DNA from: Candidatus Aenigmatarchaeota archaeon
GTDB taxonomy: Archaea > Aenigmatarchaeota > Aenigmatarchaeia > PWEA01 > JACRMZ01
Length of the DNA: 12,899 nucleotides
Direction of reading: 5' to 3'
NCBI GenBank assembly: GCA_016219455.1
Contig: JACRMZ010000039.1
Coordinates: forward strand, 1-12,899
Below the pieces are notes generated by a model. It saw nothing but the letters and a program-made list of their open reading frames with translations. It ran no database searches and was not told the origin of the DNA. Position numbers and translations under genes: made by a program. Positions 7,239 to 12,422 of the stretch are shown piece after piece (position 1 is the first letter of the stretch; the number at the start of each line of letters is the position of its first letter).

Positions 7239-7285
7239 GCTTATATGTGAAATTCCACCCGCATCGACAAAGTGAGCATTTAATA
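7239..7285 (+). promoter_or_regulatory. Candidate promoters of pilus block 2
   Basis: Two TATA-like elements lie upstream of the ATG at 7304. GCTTATATG (7239-7247) would give a leader of about 35 bases. TTTAATAC (7279-7286) is about 23 bases before the ATG and would give a nearly leaderless transcript. The 190-bp gap between this gene and the SET gene therefore holds divergent promoters. Which box is used is not decided by sequence alone. Confidence 0.45.
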
Positions 7286-7303
7286 CCCTCTAAGACCAAT
7301 ATA

Positions 7304-8245
7304 ATGCAGATGCTCATAAAACCCCTCAAGCAGTGGACAGGAAGGGAGTACGTTTCTTACCTCCCCCCGGCATTTGGAATCGCCATAGTCATGGCAAGCC
7401 TCTTCTTGTTCGTTGGAAACGCAGGGACTGTGGCAGTTGTCTCGCTTTTTGCATTGACTGTGAGCGTCACGCCGTTCATGATATATTCGTACTACAGGTC
7501 TGCTTCCGTGCGCGCAGTTGAGGACCAGCTTCCAAACTTCCTCAGGGACCTCGTGGAAACCTCCAGAAGCGGCATGACTTTCAACCAGGCGATAGCAGCT
7601 GTCGCAAAAAGCGATTACAACAAACTCACCCCGGAAGTCGTGAAAATACACAACCAGCTGACATGGGGGCTGAGCCTTGACAAGGCGCTCCTGAACTTTG
7701 CAGAAAGGATGAAGGAAAGCATGCTTATCAGGAGGAACATGAGGATCATAATCGAGGCGTACAGGAGCGGCGGCGACGTCATAGCCACGATGGAGGCCAT
7801 TGCAACTGATGCCACAATAATAAAGGAGGCGGAGAAGGAGCGCCGCTCCCACCTCAGTCAGCACGTCGCCGTGATGTATGTCATATATTTCATGTTCATC
7901 GCCATAGTGCTTGTTTTGTCCAAAGTCCTTTTGCCGCTTACTGAGATGAATGTCGGCATAACCGGCGGGGGTTCCGCATCGCCGTGCCAGGGCTATTCCG
8001 GCGGGCTTGACTTCATCTGCACGATGTTCACCTCGACTTGCAGCATATTCGGTTTTGGCGACGGGGCAATCTGCTATTACAGGAGCATATTCTTCTACAT
8101 GGTGATAATACAGGGGGTTTTTGCAGGCCTTGTTGCAGGCCAGATAGGCGAAAACTCAATATCCGCCGGCACAAAGCACAGCCTTATAATGGCAGGTACT
8201 GGCTTCACTGTATTCCTTATAACAAGGTTCTTCGGAATCGCGTAA
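7304..8245 (+). CDS. GspF/FlaJ-type pilus platform protein 2
   Basis: A 313-residue T2SS-F/FlaJ-family membrane protein counted from ATG 7304. An upstream in-frame ATG at 7031 is unlikely because it would overlap the SET gene and both promoters, and the added 91 residues do not look like the family. The sequence matches the C-terminal half of FlaJ: LPNFLRDLVETSRSGMTF, DYNKLTPEVVKIHNQLTWG, IIEAYRSGGDV and EKERRSHLSQHVAVMYVIY. Hydrophobic segments lie at about 21-37, 41-62, 187-210, 260-280 and 291-309. Between the third and fourth is a 50-residue loop with four cysteines (C228, C239, C246, C257), probably outside the cell. It likely pairs with platform protein 1. It heads the second pilus block; the next gene follows after 21 bases. 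Confidence 0.87.
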   Translation: MQMLIKPLKQWTGREYVSYLPPAFGIAIVMASLFLFVGNAGTVAVVSLFALTVSVTPFMIYSYYRSASVRAVEDQLPNFLRDLVETSRSGMTFNQAIAAVAKSDYNKLTPEVVKIHNQLTWGLSLDKALLNFAERMKESMLIRRNMRIIIEAYRSGGDVIATMEAIATDATIIKEAEKERRSHLSQHVAVMYVIYFMFIAIVLVLSKVLLPLTEMNVGITGGGSASPCQGYSGGLDFICTMFTSTCSIFGFGDGAICYYRSIFFYMVIIQGVFAGLVAGQIGENSISAGTKHSLIMAGTGFTVFLITRFFGIA

Positions 8246-8266
8246 ATCGGTGGTTTGTTGGAGACT

Positions 8267-8752
8267 ATGCGTTTGGAAAAAGGGCAGGTGACAATAGAGT
8301 ATCTCATAGCGCTGATGGTATTCTCATCAATACTTATTTTCCTTGTCTTTGAGATAGCGCATGCGATACCGGAATACCGGGCGACTAGCCAGTCCAATGT
8401 CCTTGATTCCAAGGCATTTCGGGTAGCCGAGATAATGGTAACAACAACTGGATATTCGATTTCCGGTAGCCCTGATTGGAACGCCGTAAATGTCGGCATG
8501 ATAGGACTTGCGTCAAAGCCAAGAGTCCTTGGCATCAGCAAGCTTTCCGAATTCAACAAGACATGTTCCCAAAGCTATGAGAGCACCAAACAGATATTGG
8601 GAGTGGAAGGCGATTTCGCTTTCCGCTTTTCCAACGCAAGTGCGTTCATCTCCTGCGGGAAGAGGATACCTGCCGGAGTGACGCGCTCTACATCGGAACG
8701 CTACGTTTCACTTGGCGGAAACTGGGCAAGGGTGACATTTGATGTCTGGTAA
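8267..8752 (+). CDS. Class III signal peptide prepilin-like protein
   Basis: A 161-residue protein starting MRLEKGQVTIEYLIALMVFS. This is a textbook archaeal class III signal: KG/Q cleavage, Glu at +5, then a hydrophobic helix to about residue 32. The exported part contains GSPDW (67-71) followed by a GMIGLASKP...ISKL stretch, a pattern I recall from other archaeal class III prepilin-like proteins. Sequons are at N97 and N123, and C100 and C130 could pair. The C-terminus ends in a strand, ARVTFDVW. ATG 8267 is preferred over the in-frame TTG codons at 8255 and 8258 because the signal peptide then has the usual length and a GGAG lies just upstream. It overlaps the next gene by 11 bases. Confidence 0.8.
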   Translation: MRLEKGQVTIEYLIALMVFSSILIFLVFEIAHAIPEYRATSQSNVLDSKAFRVAEIMVTTTGYSISGSPDWNAVNVGMIGLASKPRVLGISKLSEFNKTCSQSYESTKQILGVEGDFAFRFSNASAFISCGKRIPAGVTRSTSERYVSLGGNWARVTFDVW

Positions 8753-9194
8753 AGGGTTCGTTCATATCGTGGAAGTTGTCATAGTGTCGCTTCTGGCAGT
8801 CCTTTCCGTTCCATTTCTCCTCAACACGCTCAAAGGAGACGTGGATTGGGCAGATGCAAGGCTTGCAATAGCGGGAAAAGACATACTCGCCACGCTGGAC
8901 AACATAGACGACGGAGGCGAAAGCTACCTCCAGAACATAATGTCCAAGAACGCCTCTGAAATAACAGTAAAAATAGACGAGATAATGGGCCCGAGGCGGA
9001 CCATCGGGTTCGGGATGAGGACTTTTGGCGCCTACAAGAACATAATACGCGTTGGCTTCAACTGCACATCATGTATTCCTGAGGACGTTTCAGGCGAGAT
9101 AGCCACTTACCTGTCCCCAGCCGATATCAATGGAAGGAACATCACCTTTTCTGTCTTCCCGTTCCAGTACGAAAGCAGCTTGATGTCGATGTGA
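8742..9194 (+). CDS. Prepilin-like membrane-anchored protein (possibly the N-terminal part of a longer protein)
   Basis: A 150-residue frame starting MSGKGFVHIVEVVIVSLLAV, with a GKG cleavage-like site, a Glu six residues later, and a hydrophobic helix to about residue 28. The exported part has sequons at N70, N107 and N133 and a CTSC pair (C108, C111). GGTGA at 8731-8735, six bases before ATG 8742, fixes the start better than the TTG at 8739. The frame ends abruptly as ...FQYESSLMSM and stop. If one base were added near 9182 it would instead continue ...FQYESSLDVDVILIYNN into the next frame without a break. It is either a short pilin-like subunit or the anchor of a split protein. Confidence 0.7.
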   Translation: MSGKGFVHIVEVVIVSLLAVLSVPFLLNTLKGDVDWADARLAIAGKDILATLDNIDDGGESYLQNIMSKNASEITVKIDEIMGPRRTIGFGMRTFGAYKNIIRVGFNCTSCIPEDVSGEIATYLSPADINGRNITFSVFPFQYESSLMSM

Positions 9195-9784
9195 TACTTA
9201 TTTACAACAACCCCTCCAAGCACGAGCAGTTTGAAGGCAGGATAAAGAACCATCTCTCAAGGGGAAGGGGAATAGTCGAGTTCGCTGATTTAAGCGGCGC
9301 CAACTCGTTCCAGCAGGGGATATTTTCGCTCTCATCCGGGGGGCCGCCTGCAACAGGCGGCAACCAGACGTTTGTAAACAACGAAACAGTTTCAAAACCA
9401 GGCTACGAAATGCAGAAGATATACTACGGAGTCACTGGCCAGCAGCGTCCGCATTACTTCAACTCGACAGACTCGGCCTGGATAAACAGCCTCGTTACGT
9501 CATCACCTGAGAAAATCTCAATGCAGGAAAGCAACGGCAAAGTCGGGATGGTTTTGAATGCCACAGGAAAGGGGAGGGCAGCATGGCTTGACTACGCCGG
9601 CTCTGAAAACGAAGACGTGAGGAGCCTTTTGAAAAGCGCTGTGATTTGGTCTTCACCAAAGGACTGGCACAACATCCAGCGTGCCGTGAACACGGAAACG
9701 GAGAAGGTCACCTATTTCGTTTCGCAGGGCGAAAAGTTCCATGAGCCGTACTATGTCGAGATGACACTGTGGTATCTCTTCTAG
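9191..9784 (+). CDS. Glutamine amidotransferase-like fold domain, probably extracellular
   Basis: A 197-residue frame that can start only at GTG 9191 (overlapping the previous stop as GTGA), with no Shine-Dalgarno sequence and no signal peptide of its own. The N-terminus, VILIYNNPSKHEQFEGRIK then LSRGRGIVEFAD, looks like the strand-helix-strand opening of a GATase-like Rossmann domain. The later GKGRAAWLDY then SLLKSAVIWSS fits the end of that fold. No catalytic Cys is visible, so an enzymatic role is doubtful and a binding role is more likely. Four sequons (N58, N64, N91, N123) suggest exposure outside the cell, which would require the upstream prepilin-like anchor. The C-terminal strand, PYYVEMTLWYLF, resembles ends of pilin-like proteins. 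The stop is TAG at 9782-9784. Confidence 0.6.
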   Translation: MILIYNNPSKHEQFEGRIKNHLSRGRGIVEFADLSGANSFQQGIFSLSSGGPPATGGNQTFVNNETVSKPGYEMQKIYYGVTGQQRPHYFNSTDSAWINSLVTSSPEKISMQESNGKVGMVLNATGKGRAAWLDYAGSENEDVRSLLKSAVIWSSPKDWHNIQRAVNTETEKVTYFVSQGEKFHEPYYVEMTLWYLF

Positions 9785-9839
9785 AAACTTTTCCTTATAG
9801 GTTCCGGCTATTCCGATAGCCAATGAAAGGAAAAGTTTC
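9784..9839 (+). repeat. Nested stem-loop at the end of pilus block 2
   Basis: A 13-bp perfect inverted repeat (GAAACTTTTCCTT 9784-9796 with AAGGAAAAGTTTC 9827-9839) encloses a second perfect hairpin, GGCTAT-TCCG-ATAGCC (9806-9821). The outer stem begins on the last base of the TAG stop codon. It could terminate transcription or protect the 3' end of the pilus mRNA. Confidence 0.75.
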
Positions 9840-9903
9840 ATCAAAAGAAACTTTTGGCCAAGGTCTCCGCATCTCTTTCAAAGTCTCAAAAGTTTCATCA
9901 AAA
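9831..9903. repeat. 16-bp direct repeat with alternative inverted pairings
   Basis: AAAAGTTTCATCAAAA occurs at 9831-9846 and again at 9888-9903. Between them GAAACTTTT (9847-9855) is complementary to the start of both copies. It can form a 9-bp stem with a 7-base loop with the first copy, or a longer-loop stem with the second. Both pairings compete with the larger stem-loop at 9784-9839. Confidence 0.7.
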
Positions 9904-10129
9904 TAACCTTTTCTCCTATGGAAAAAAAAATCATCCCAATATGAAAAGGCCAATCAAACGCATCTTTTATGATTGCCAGTTTCAACGGATGTTTGAGTTT
10001 TCCGCAATGTCTCCAGTGAGACGCTTGGCGTTTTAATCTTGAATTTTTATTTTCGCTGGCGTTAATGATTTTTCCGCAAACGCTTTGAGACTTTGGGAGG
10101 ACTATGGAGTCATTGGCCCAAAGGGTTTG

Positions 10130-10145
10130 GGGATATAAATATCCC
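10130..10145 (+). promoter_or_regulatory. Palindromic TATA element upstream of NMD3
   Basis: GGGATATAAATATCCC contains a strong TATA-like core inside a dyad of 7-bp arms around AA. If used, transcription would start near 10165 and give NMD3 a leader of about 55 bases. It could also be an operator or serve a small RNA. Confidence 0.35.
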
Positions 10146-10191
10146 GCTGGAGGAAAGGTTATTTCGGCTGGCCTTTATTGACTATGGGGAA

Positions 10192-10197
10192 TTTAAA
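10192..10197 (+). promoter_or_regulatory. TATA-like box of NMD3
   Basis: TTTAAA is centred about 26 bases before the ATG at 10220, matching the leaderless spacing found elsewhere in the window. Confidence 0.45.
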
Positions 10198-10219
10198 GGA
10201 CCCGTGGCAAAAAGGTCAT

Positions 10220-10519
10220 ATGAGGAAATTCTGCCCGTTCTGCGGGAAGGAAGGCGAGCTTGTCGGCATCCTGTGTCGTGAGTGCTTTTCGAAAAGGATG
10301 GTTGCCATAAAGACAGACGAGCTCAATCTGATAGTCTGCTCGACTTGCCAGCGCCACTACGAAAGCAACATATGGAAAAGTTACGAGAGCATAGATGATG
10401 TGATAAAGGACAGGATAAAAACTGAAGGCGACGTTGTGTCCATTGAATCATCATATGAGCCAAGGACGAAGCACGCAAAAATAAAGGTTACCATAAAAGC
10501 CGGCAACGATACCATATAG
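10220..10519 (+). CDS. nmd3: NMD3 ribosome-export/maturation protein, N-terminal part ending at an in-frame TAG
   Basis: NMD3 binds the large ribosomal subunit late in its maturation. In archaea it is the zinc-binding core shared with the eukaryotic export adaptor. The 99 residues begin MRKFCPFCGKEG. ATG 10220 is preferred because the cysteine motif starts at once and a TATA-like box lies 26 bases upstream. Cysteine pairs are C5/C8, C19/C22 and C40/C43. The frame then meets TAG at 10517-10519 after KIKVTIKAGNDTI. With no frameshift it continues as QEKNVRIRFQKNQCTSC, which supplies the missing fourth cysteine pair. The reading frame past the stop is plainly the rest of the same protein, so this entry and the next are best read as one gene broken by a nonsense codon, a base-call error or a readthrough site. 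Confidence 0.85.
   Translation: MRKFCPFCGKEGELVGILCRECFSKRMVAIKTDELNLIVCSTCQRHYESNIWKSYESIDDVIKDRIKTEGDVVSIESSYEPRTKHAKIKVTIKAGNDTI
10517..10519 (+). other. In-frame amber codon inside NMD3
   Basis: The TAG codon lies between ATA (Ile99) and CAG. Codons on both sides stay in one frame from 10220 to the TAG at 10832, giving 204 positions if the internal TAG is decoded. TAG also ends the frames at 9782 and 10832, where the proteins look complete, so TAG is not simply a reassigned sense codon in this region. Confidence 0.9.
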
Positions 10520-10834
10520 CAGGAAAAGAATGTCCGCATACGGTTTCAGAAGAACCAATGCACATCATGCCTCATGGTTTCCGGAAGGACTTACGCCGGA
10601 ATACTCCAGGTGCGCGGGAGGAAGGACTTGGCATTCCTTGAGGGGGCGTCTGGAATAGTGAGAATAGAAGAGGAAAAGGAGGGGATAAACGTGTTCTTCC
10701 TCACACAATCCGACACCAGGAACGCAGCTGCAATGGCCAAGAAGCACGGCGCACAGGTCAAGGAGACGCACAAGCTCATGACAAAGAAGAATAACAAGCT
10801 CATATCAAGGATGACGATGAGTGCGAGATTCTAG
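10520..10834 (+). CDS. nmd3: NMD3, C-terminal part (same frame as the N-terminal part)
   Basis: This is the continuation of NMD3 after the in-frame TAG. Residues directly after it carry CTSC (C114 and C117 in the joined numbering), then GRTYAGILQVRGR, the conserved NMD3 segment following the second zinc site. The domain ends GINVFFLTQSDTRNAAAMAKKHGAQVKETHKLM...SRMTMSARF, which is also family-like. The first possible ATG is 10574, but it has no Shine-Dalgarno sequence and would leave out both cysteines, so an independently started fragment is unlikely to be a complete functional unit. An overlapping ATG at 10530 lies in another frame and encodes nothing recognisable. The final TAG (10832-10834) lies three bases before the aIF1A TATA box. 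Confidence 0.8.
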   Translation, partial: QEKNVRIRFQKNQCTSCLMVSGRTYAGILQVRGRKDLAFLEGASGIVRIEEEKEGINVFFLTQSDTRNAAAMAKKHGAQVKETHKLMTKKNNKLISRMTMSARF

Positions 10835-10836
10835 CG

Positions 10837-10844
10837 TTATAAAT
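10837..10844 (+). promoter_or_regulatory. TATA box of aIF1A
   Basis: TTATAAAT is centred about 26 bases before the ATG at 10867, immediately after the NMD3 stop. It is a strong consensus-like box, consistent with a leaderless, well-expressed initiation-factor mRNA. Confidence 0.6.
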
Positions 10845-10866
10845 AGGTTGGAAAGGTAAATGGAGT

Positions 10867-11169
10867 ATGAAGCATACTGAAGAGGTCGTCGAGAGGATAA
10901 AACGCGCAAAGCCCGACGAGATTTACGGAAGGATCATTGAGATGCTTGGAGGCGACAGGCTCCGTGTGGACTGCGACGACGGGAACGAGCGCATATGCAG
11001 GATACCAGGGAAGTTCAAGAAAGCCGTCTGGGTGCGAATGAACGATATAGTGATAATCAAGCCCTGGGTCATACAGGGCGACAAGCGCGCCGACATTGCA
11101 TGGAGATACACAAAGGCACAAGTCGAAACGCTAGTGAGGCAGGGCGTGTTCAAGAAGCTCAAGGTCTGA
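10867..11169 (+). CDS. eif1a: Translation initiation factor aIF1A
   Basis: A 100-residue S1/OB-fold factor that binds the A site of the small ribosomal subunit and helps start-codon selection. The family core is clear: GRIIEMLGGDRLRVDCDDG (described by residues 21-39), then CRIPGKFKKAVWVRMNDIVIIKPW, and IQGDKRADIAWRYTKAQVETL near the end. Length and termini fit archaeal aIF1A. The ATG at 10867 follows a strong TATA box. An earlier ATG at 10860 is out of frame and closes after six codons. It lies between NMD3 and RIO1, a grouping of translation and ribosome-maturation genes that is common in archaea. Confidence 0.97.
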   Translation: MKHTEEVVERIKRAKPDEIYGRIIEMLGGDRLRVDCDDGNERICRIPGKFKKAVWVRMNDIVIIKPWVIQGDKRADIAWRYTKAQVETLVRQGVFKKLKV

Positions 11170-11178
11170 GATTTAAGC
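11170..11178 (+). promoter_or_regulatory. TATA-like box of the RIO1 gene
   Basis: GATTTAAGC begins right after the aIF1A stop codon and is centred about 25 bases before the ATG at 11199, giving leaderless spacing. It implies that RIO1 and the KH protein can be transcribed separately from aIF1A. Confidence 0.45.
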
Positions 11179-11198
11179 GCAGAATCCAATTTCTCGTT

Positions 11199-11894
11199 AT
11201 GCTGTACAAGGAGACATTCAAAGTCTACGAGGGCGTGCTGGACAACGCCTCAATTGCCGCGCTGATGAAGTTCGCAAACAGGGGCGTGATAGACAGGATG
11301 AAGGGCTTCGTTAAGCAGGGCAAAGAGAGCTCCGTCCTTGTCGGCCAGGATTCAAAGGGGAATCCCGTAGCAGTCAAGGTATACGCAATAGAAGCCAGCA
11401 ACTTCAAGAGGATGGCCCCGTATCTTGAGGGGGACCAGCGTTTCTCCCGGATGCGCAAGGACAAGAGGACGATAGTCTATGCGTGGTGCTCAAAGGAGTA
11501 CAAAAACCTCATGAAGGCAACAAGCGCAGGCGTTCTGTGCCCAAGGCCCATTGACGCTTTGAACAACGTCCTCATAATGGAGTTCCTAGGGGAAGGATAC
11601 ACGCCGGCTCCAAGGCTGATGGATGTCGAGCTTGACGACCCTGAAACGGTGATGGAAAAGATAATCGTCAATATGAAGAAACTCTACGGCGCCAAACTGG
11701 TACACGGCGACCTTTCTGCCTATAACATACTTTACTGGAACTCTGAACCTTACATAATAGACTTCTCCCAGGGCGTCCTCCTCTCGCACCCGATGGCAGA
11801 GGATTTTCTCAAGCGGGACGTACGCAACGTATTAAAATTCTTTGGCGCGCAAGACATGGAGGAAGAGACAATGAAGAGGATACGAGGGAAATGA
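11199..11894 (+). CDS. rio1: RIO1-family protein serine kinase/ATPase
   Basis: A 231-residue atypical kinase involved in late small-subunit maturation. Landmarks are a modified P-loop GKESSVL (41-47), the ATP-binding Lys in AVKVY (K60), the hinge LIMEFLG (125-131), the catalytic loop LVHGDLSAYNILY (D171, N176), and the metal-binding IIDFSQGV (D188). The stretch HPMAEDFLKRDVRNVLKFF after it is typical of RIO1 and sets it apart from RIO2, whose N-terminal winged-helix domain is also absent. It is slightly shorter than many archaeal RIO1 proteins. A longer frame from 10995 overlaps aIF1A and adds unrelated sequence, so ATG 11199 is chosen. The stop overlaps the KH gene start as ATGA (11891-11894), coupling two factors of the same pathway. 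Confidence 0.93.
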   Translation: MLYKETFKVYEGVLDNASIAALMKFANRGVIDRMKGFVKQGKESSVLVGQDSKGNPVAVKVYAIEASNFKRMAPYLEGDQRFSRMRKDKRTIVYAWCSKEYKNLMKATSAGVLCPRPIDALNNVLIMEFLGEGYTPAPRLMDVELDDPETVMEKIIVNMKKLYGAKLVHGDLSAYNILYWNSEPYIIDFSQGVLLSHPMAEDFLKRDVRNVLKFFGAQDMEEETMKRIRGK

Positions 11895-12403
11895 GAACTG
11901 TTGTAAAAGTCCCGGAAGAGAGAATGGCGGTGATAATGGGAACCAGAAAAACCACCGTAAGGCACATAGCCAAGGAGACAGGGACAAAAATCTCCAAGGA
12001 AGATAATGATGTAGTGATAGAAGGCGACGCGCTTGATGTCTGGAATGCCCAGCACATAATAAAGGCAATCGGCAGGGGATTCAGCCCTCACCGCGCGCTT
12101 GCATTGCTGGACCATTCACACACACTTGAGATAATAGACCTTACCGATTATTGCAAGGACTCCCAGATAGAGAGGATAAAGGGAAGAGTGATAGGGATGG
12201 AGGGAAAGTCACGAAAGGCAATAGAGCAGTACACTGGAGCGTTGATTTCTGTTTACGGTAAGACAATCTCAATCATAGGGCAGCACATCCCTGTTTCAAT
12301 CGCAAAAGTTGCAATAATGATGCTCATTGAAGGCTCTAACCACTCAACAGTGTACAAACTGCTTGAAAGGGAGCGGAAAAGGCGCATAAAAGATATATTA
12401 TAA
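11891..12403 (+). CDS. KH-domain RNA-binding protein, Pno1/Dim2-like
   Basis: A 170-residue protein with two KH-like domains, homologous in layout to eukaryotic Pno1/Dim2, which binds near the 3' end of pre-18S rRNA. The first domain (residues 3-60) has a degenerate loop (MGTRKTT instead of GxxG). The second (about 78-150) has a proper GxxG in [14 protein letters not shown] (G102, G105). The C-terminal tail is strongly basic ([12 protein letters not shown]), fitting rRNA contact. It directly follows RIO1 with a 4-base overlap, so the two are almost certainly co-translated and probably act on the same maturing 30S subunit. The last codons overlap the TATA box of the next gene. Confidence 0.9.
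   Translation: MRTVVKVPEERMAVIMGTRKTTVRHIAKETGTKISKEDNDVVIEGDALDVWNAQHIIKAIGRGFSPHRALALLDHSHTLEIIDLTDYCKDSQIERIKGRVIGMEGKSRKAIEQYTGALISVYGKTISIIGQHIPVSIAKVAIMMLIEGSNHSTVYKLLERERKRRIKDIL
12393..12403 (+). promoter_or_regulatory. TATA box of topoisomerase VI subunit B
   Basis: ATATATTATAA is centred about 25 bases before the ATG at 12423 and overlaps the end of the KH coding sequence, including its TAA stop. The spacing again suits a leaderless transcript. Confidence 0.5.
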
Positions 12404-12422
12404 GGAGCCCAATTTAGAGAAG

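Larger units (their letters stand above)
9785..10219. other. 435-bp noncoding region between pilus block 2 and NMD3
   Basis: No convincing protein gene is seen on either strand. Short open frames here (for example 9854-10036 and 10093-10281) lack start signals and recognisable sequence. The left third holds the stem-loops and direct repeats. The middle is AT-rich with T-runs (about 10043-10054 and 10070-10074). The right end holds two TATA-like boxes. No tRNA or rRNA is recognised. Confidence 0.6.

Noticed and set aside
7031..7303. 91-residue N-terminal extension of platform protein 2 from ATG 7031
   Set aside because: It overlaps the SET gene and both promoters and does not look like the family; ATG 7304 follows TATA boxes and gives a normal N-terminus.
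7280..7864. 194-codon minus-strand open frame opposite platform protein 2
   Set aside because: The plus strand is clearly GspF-family; this is an antisense shadow.
9838..9903. Possible C/D box guide RNA on the minus strand, since TGATGA occurs twice (complement of TCATCA)
   Set aside because: No D or D' box (CTGA) is found at suitable spacing, and the TGATGA copies are explained by the 16-bp direct repeat.
9831..9903. CRISPR-like repeat pair
   Set aside because: Only two 16-bp copies with one 41-bp interval, and the interval contains a complementary arm; no array and no cas genes.
9854..10281. Short plus-strand open frames (60 and 62 codons) in the noncoding region
   Set aside because: No ribosome binding site, no recognisable composition or domain, and the second overlaps NMD3 in another frame.
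9782..10834. TAG reassigned to a sense codon across the genome
   Set aside because: TAG at 9782 and 10832 ends proteins that look complete and is followed by a stem-loop or a promoter, so general reassignment is not supported; only a site-specific event remains possible.
10995..11198. N-terminal extension of RIO1 from 10995
   Set aside because: It overlaps aIF1A in another frame and encodes unrelated sequence; ATG 11199 has its own TATA-like box.
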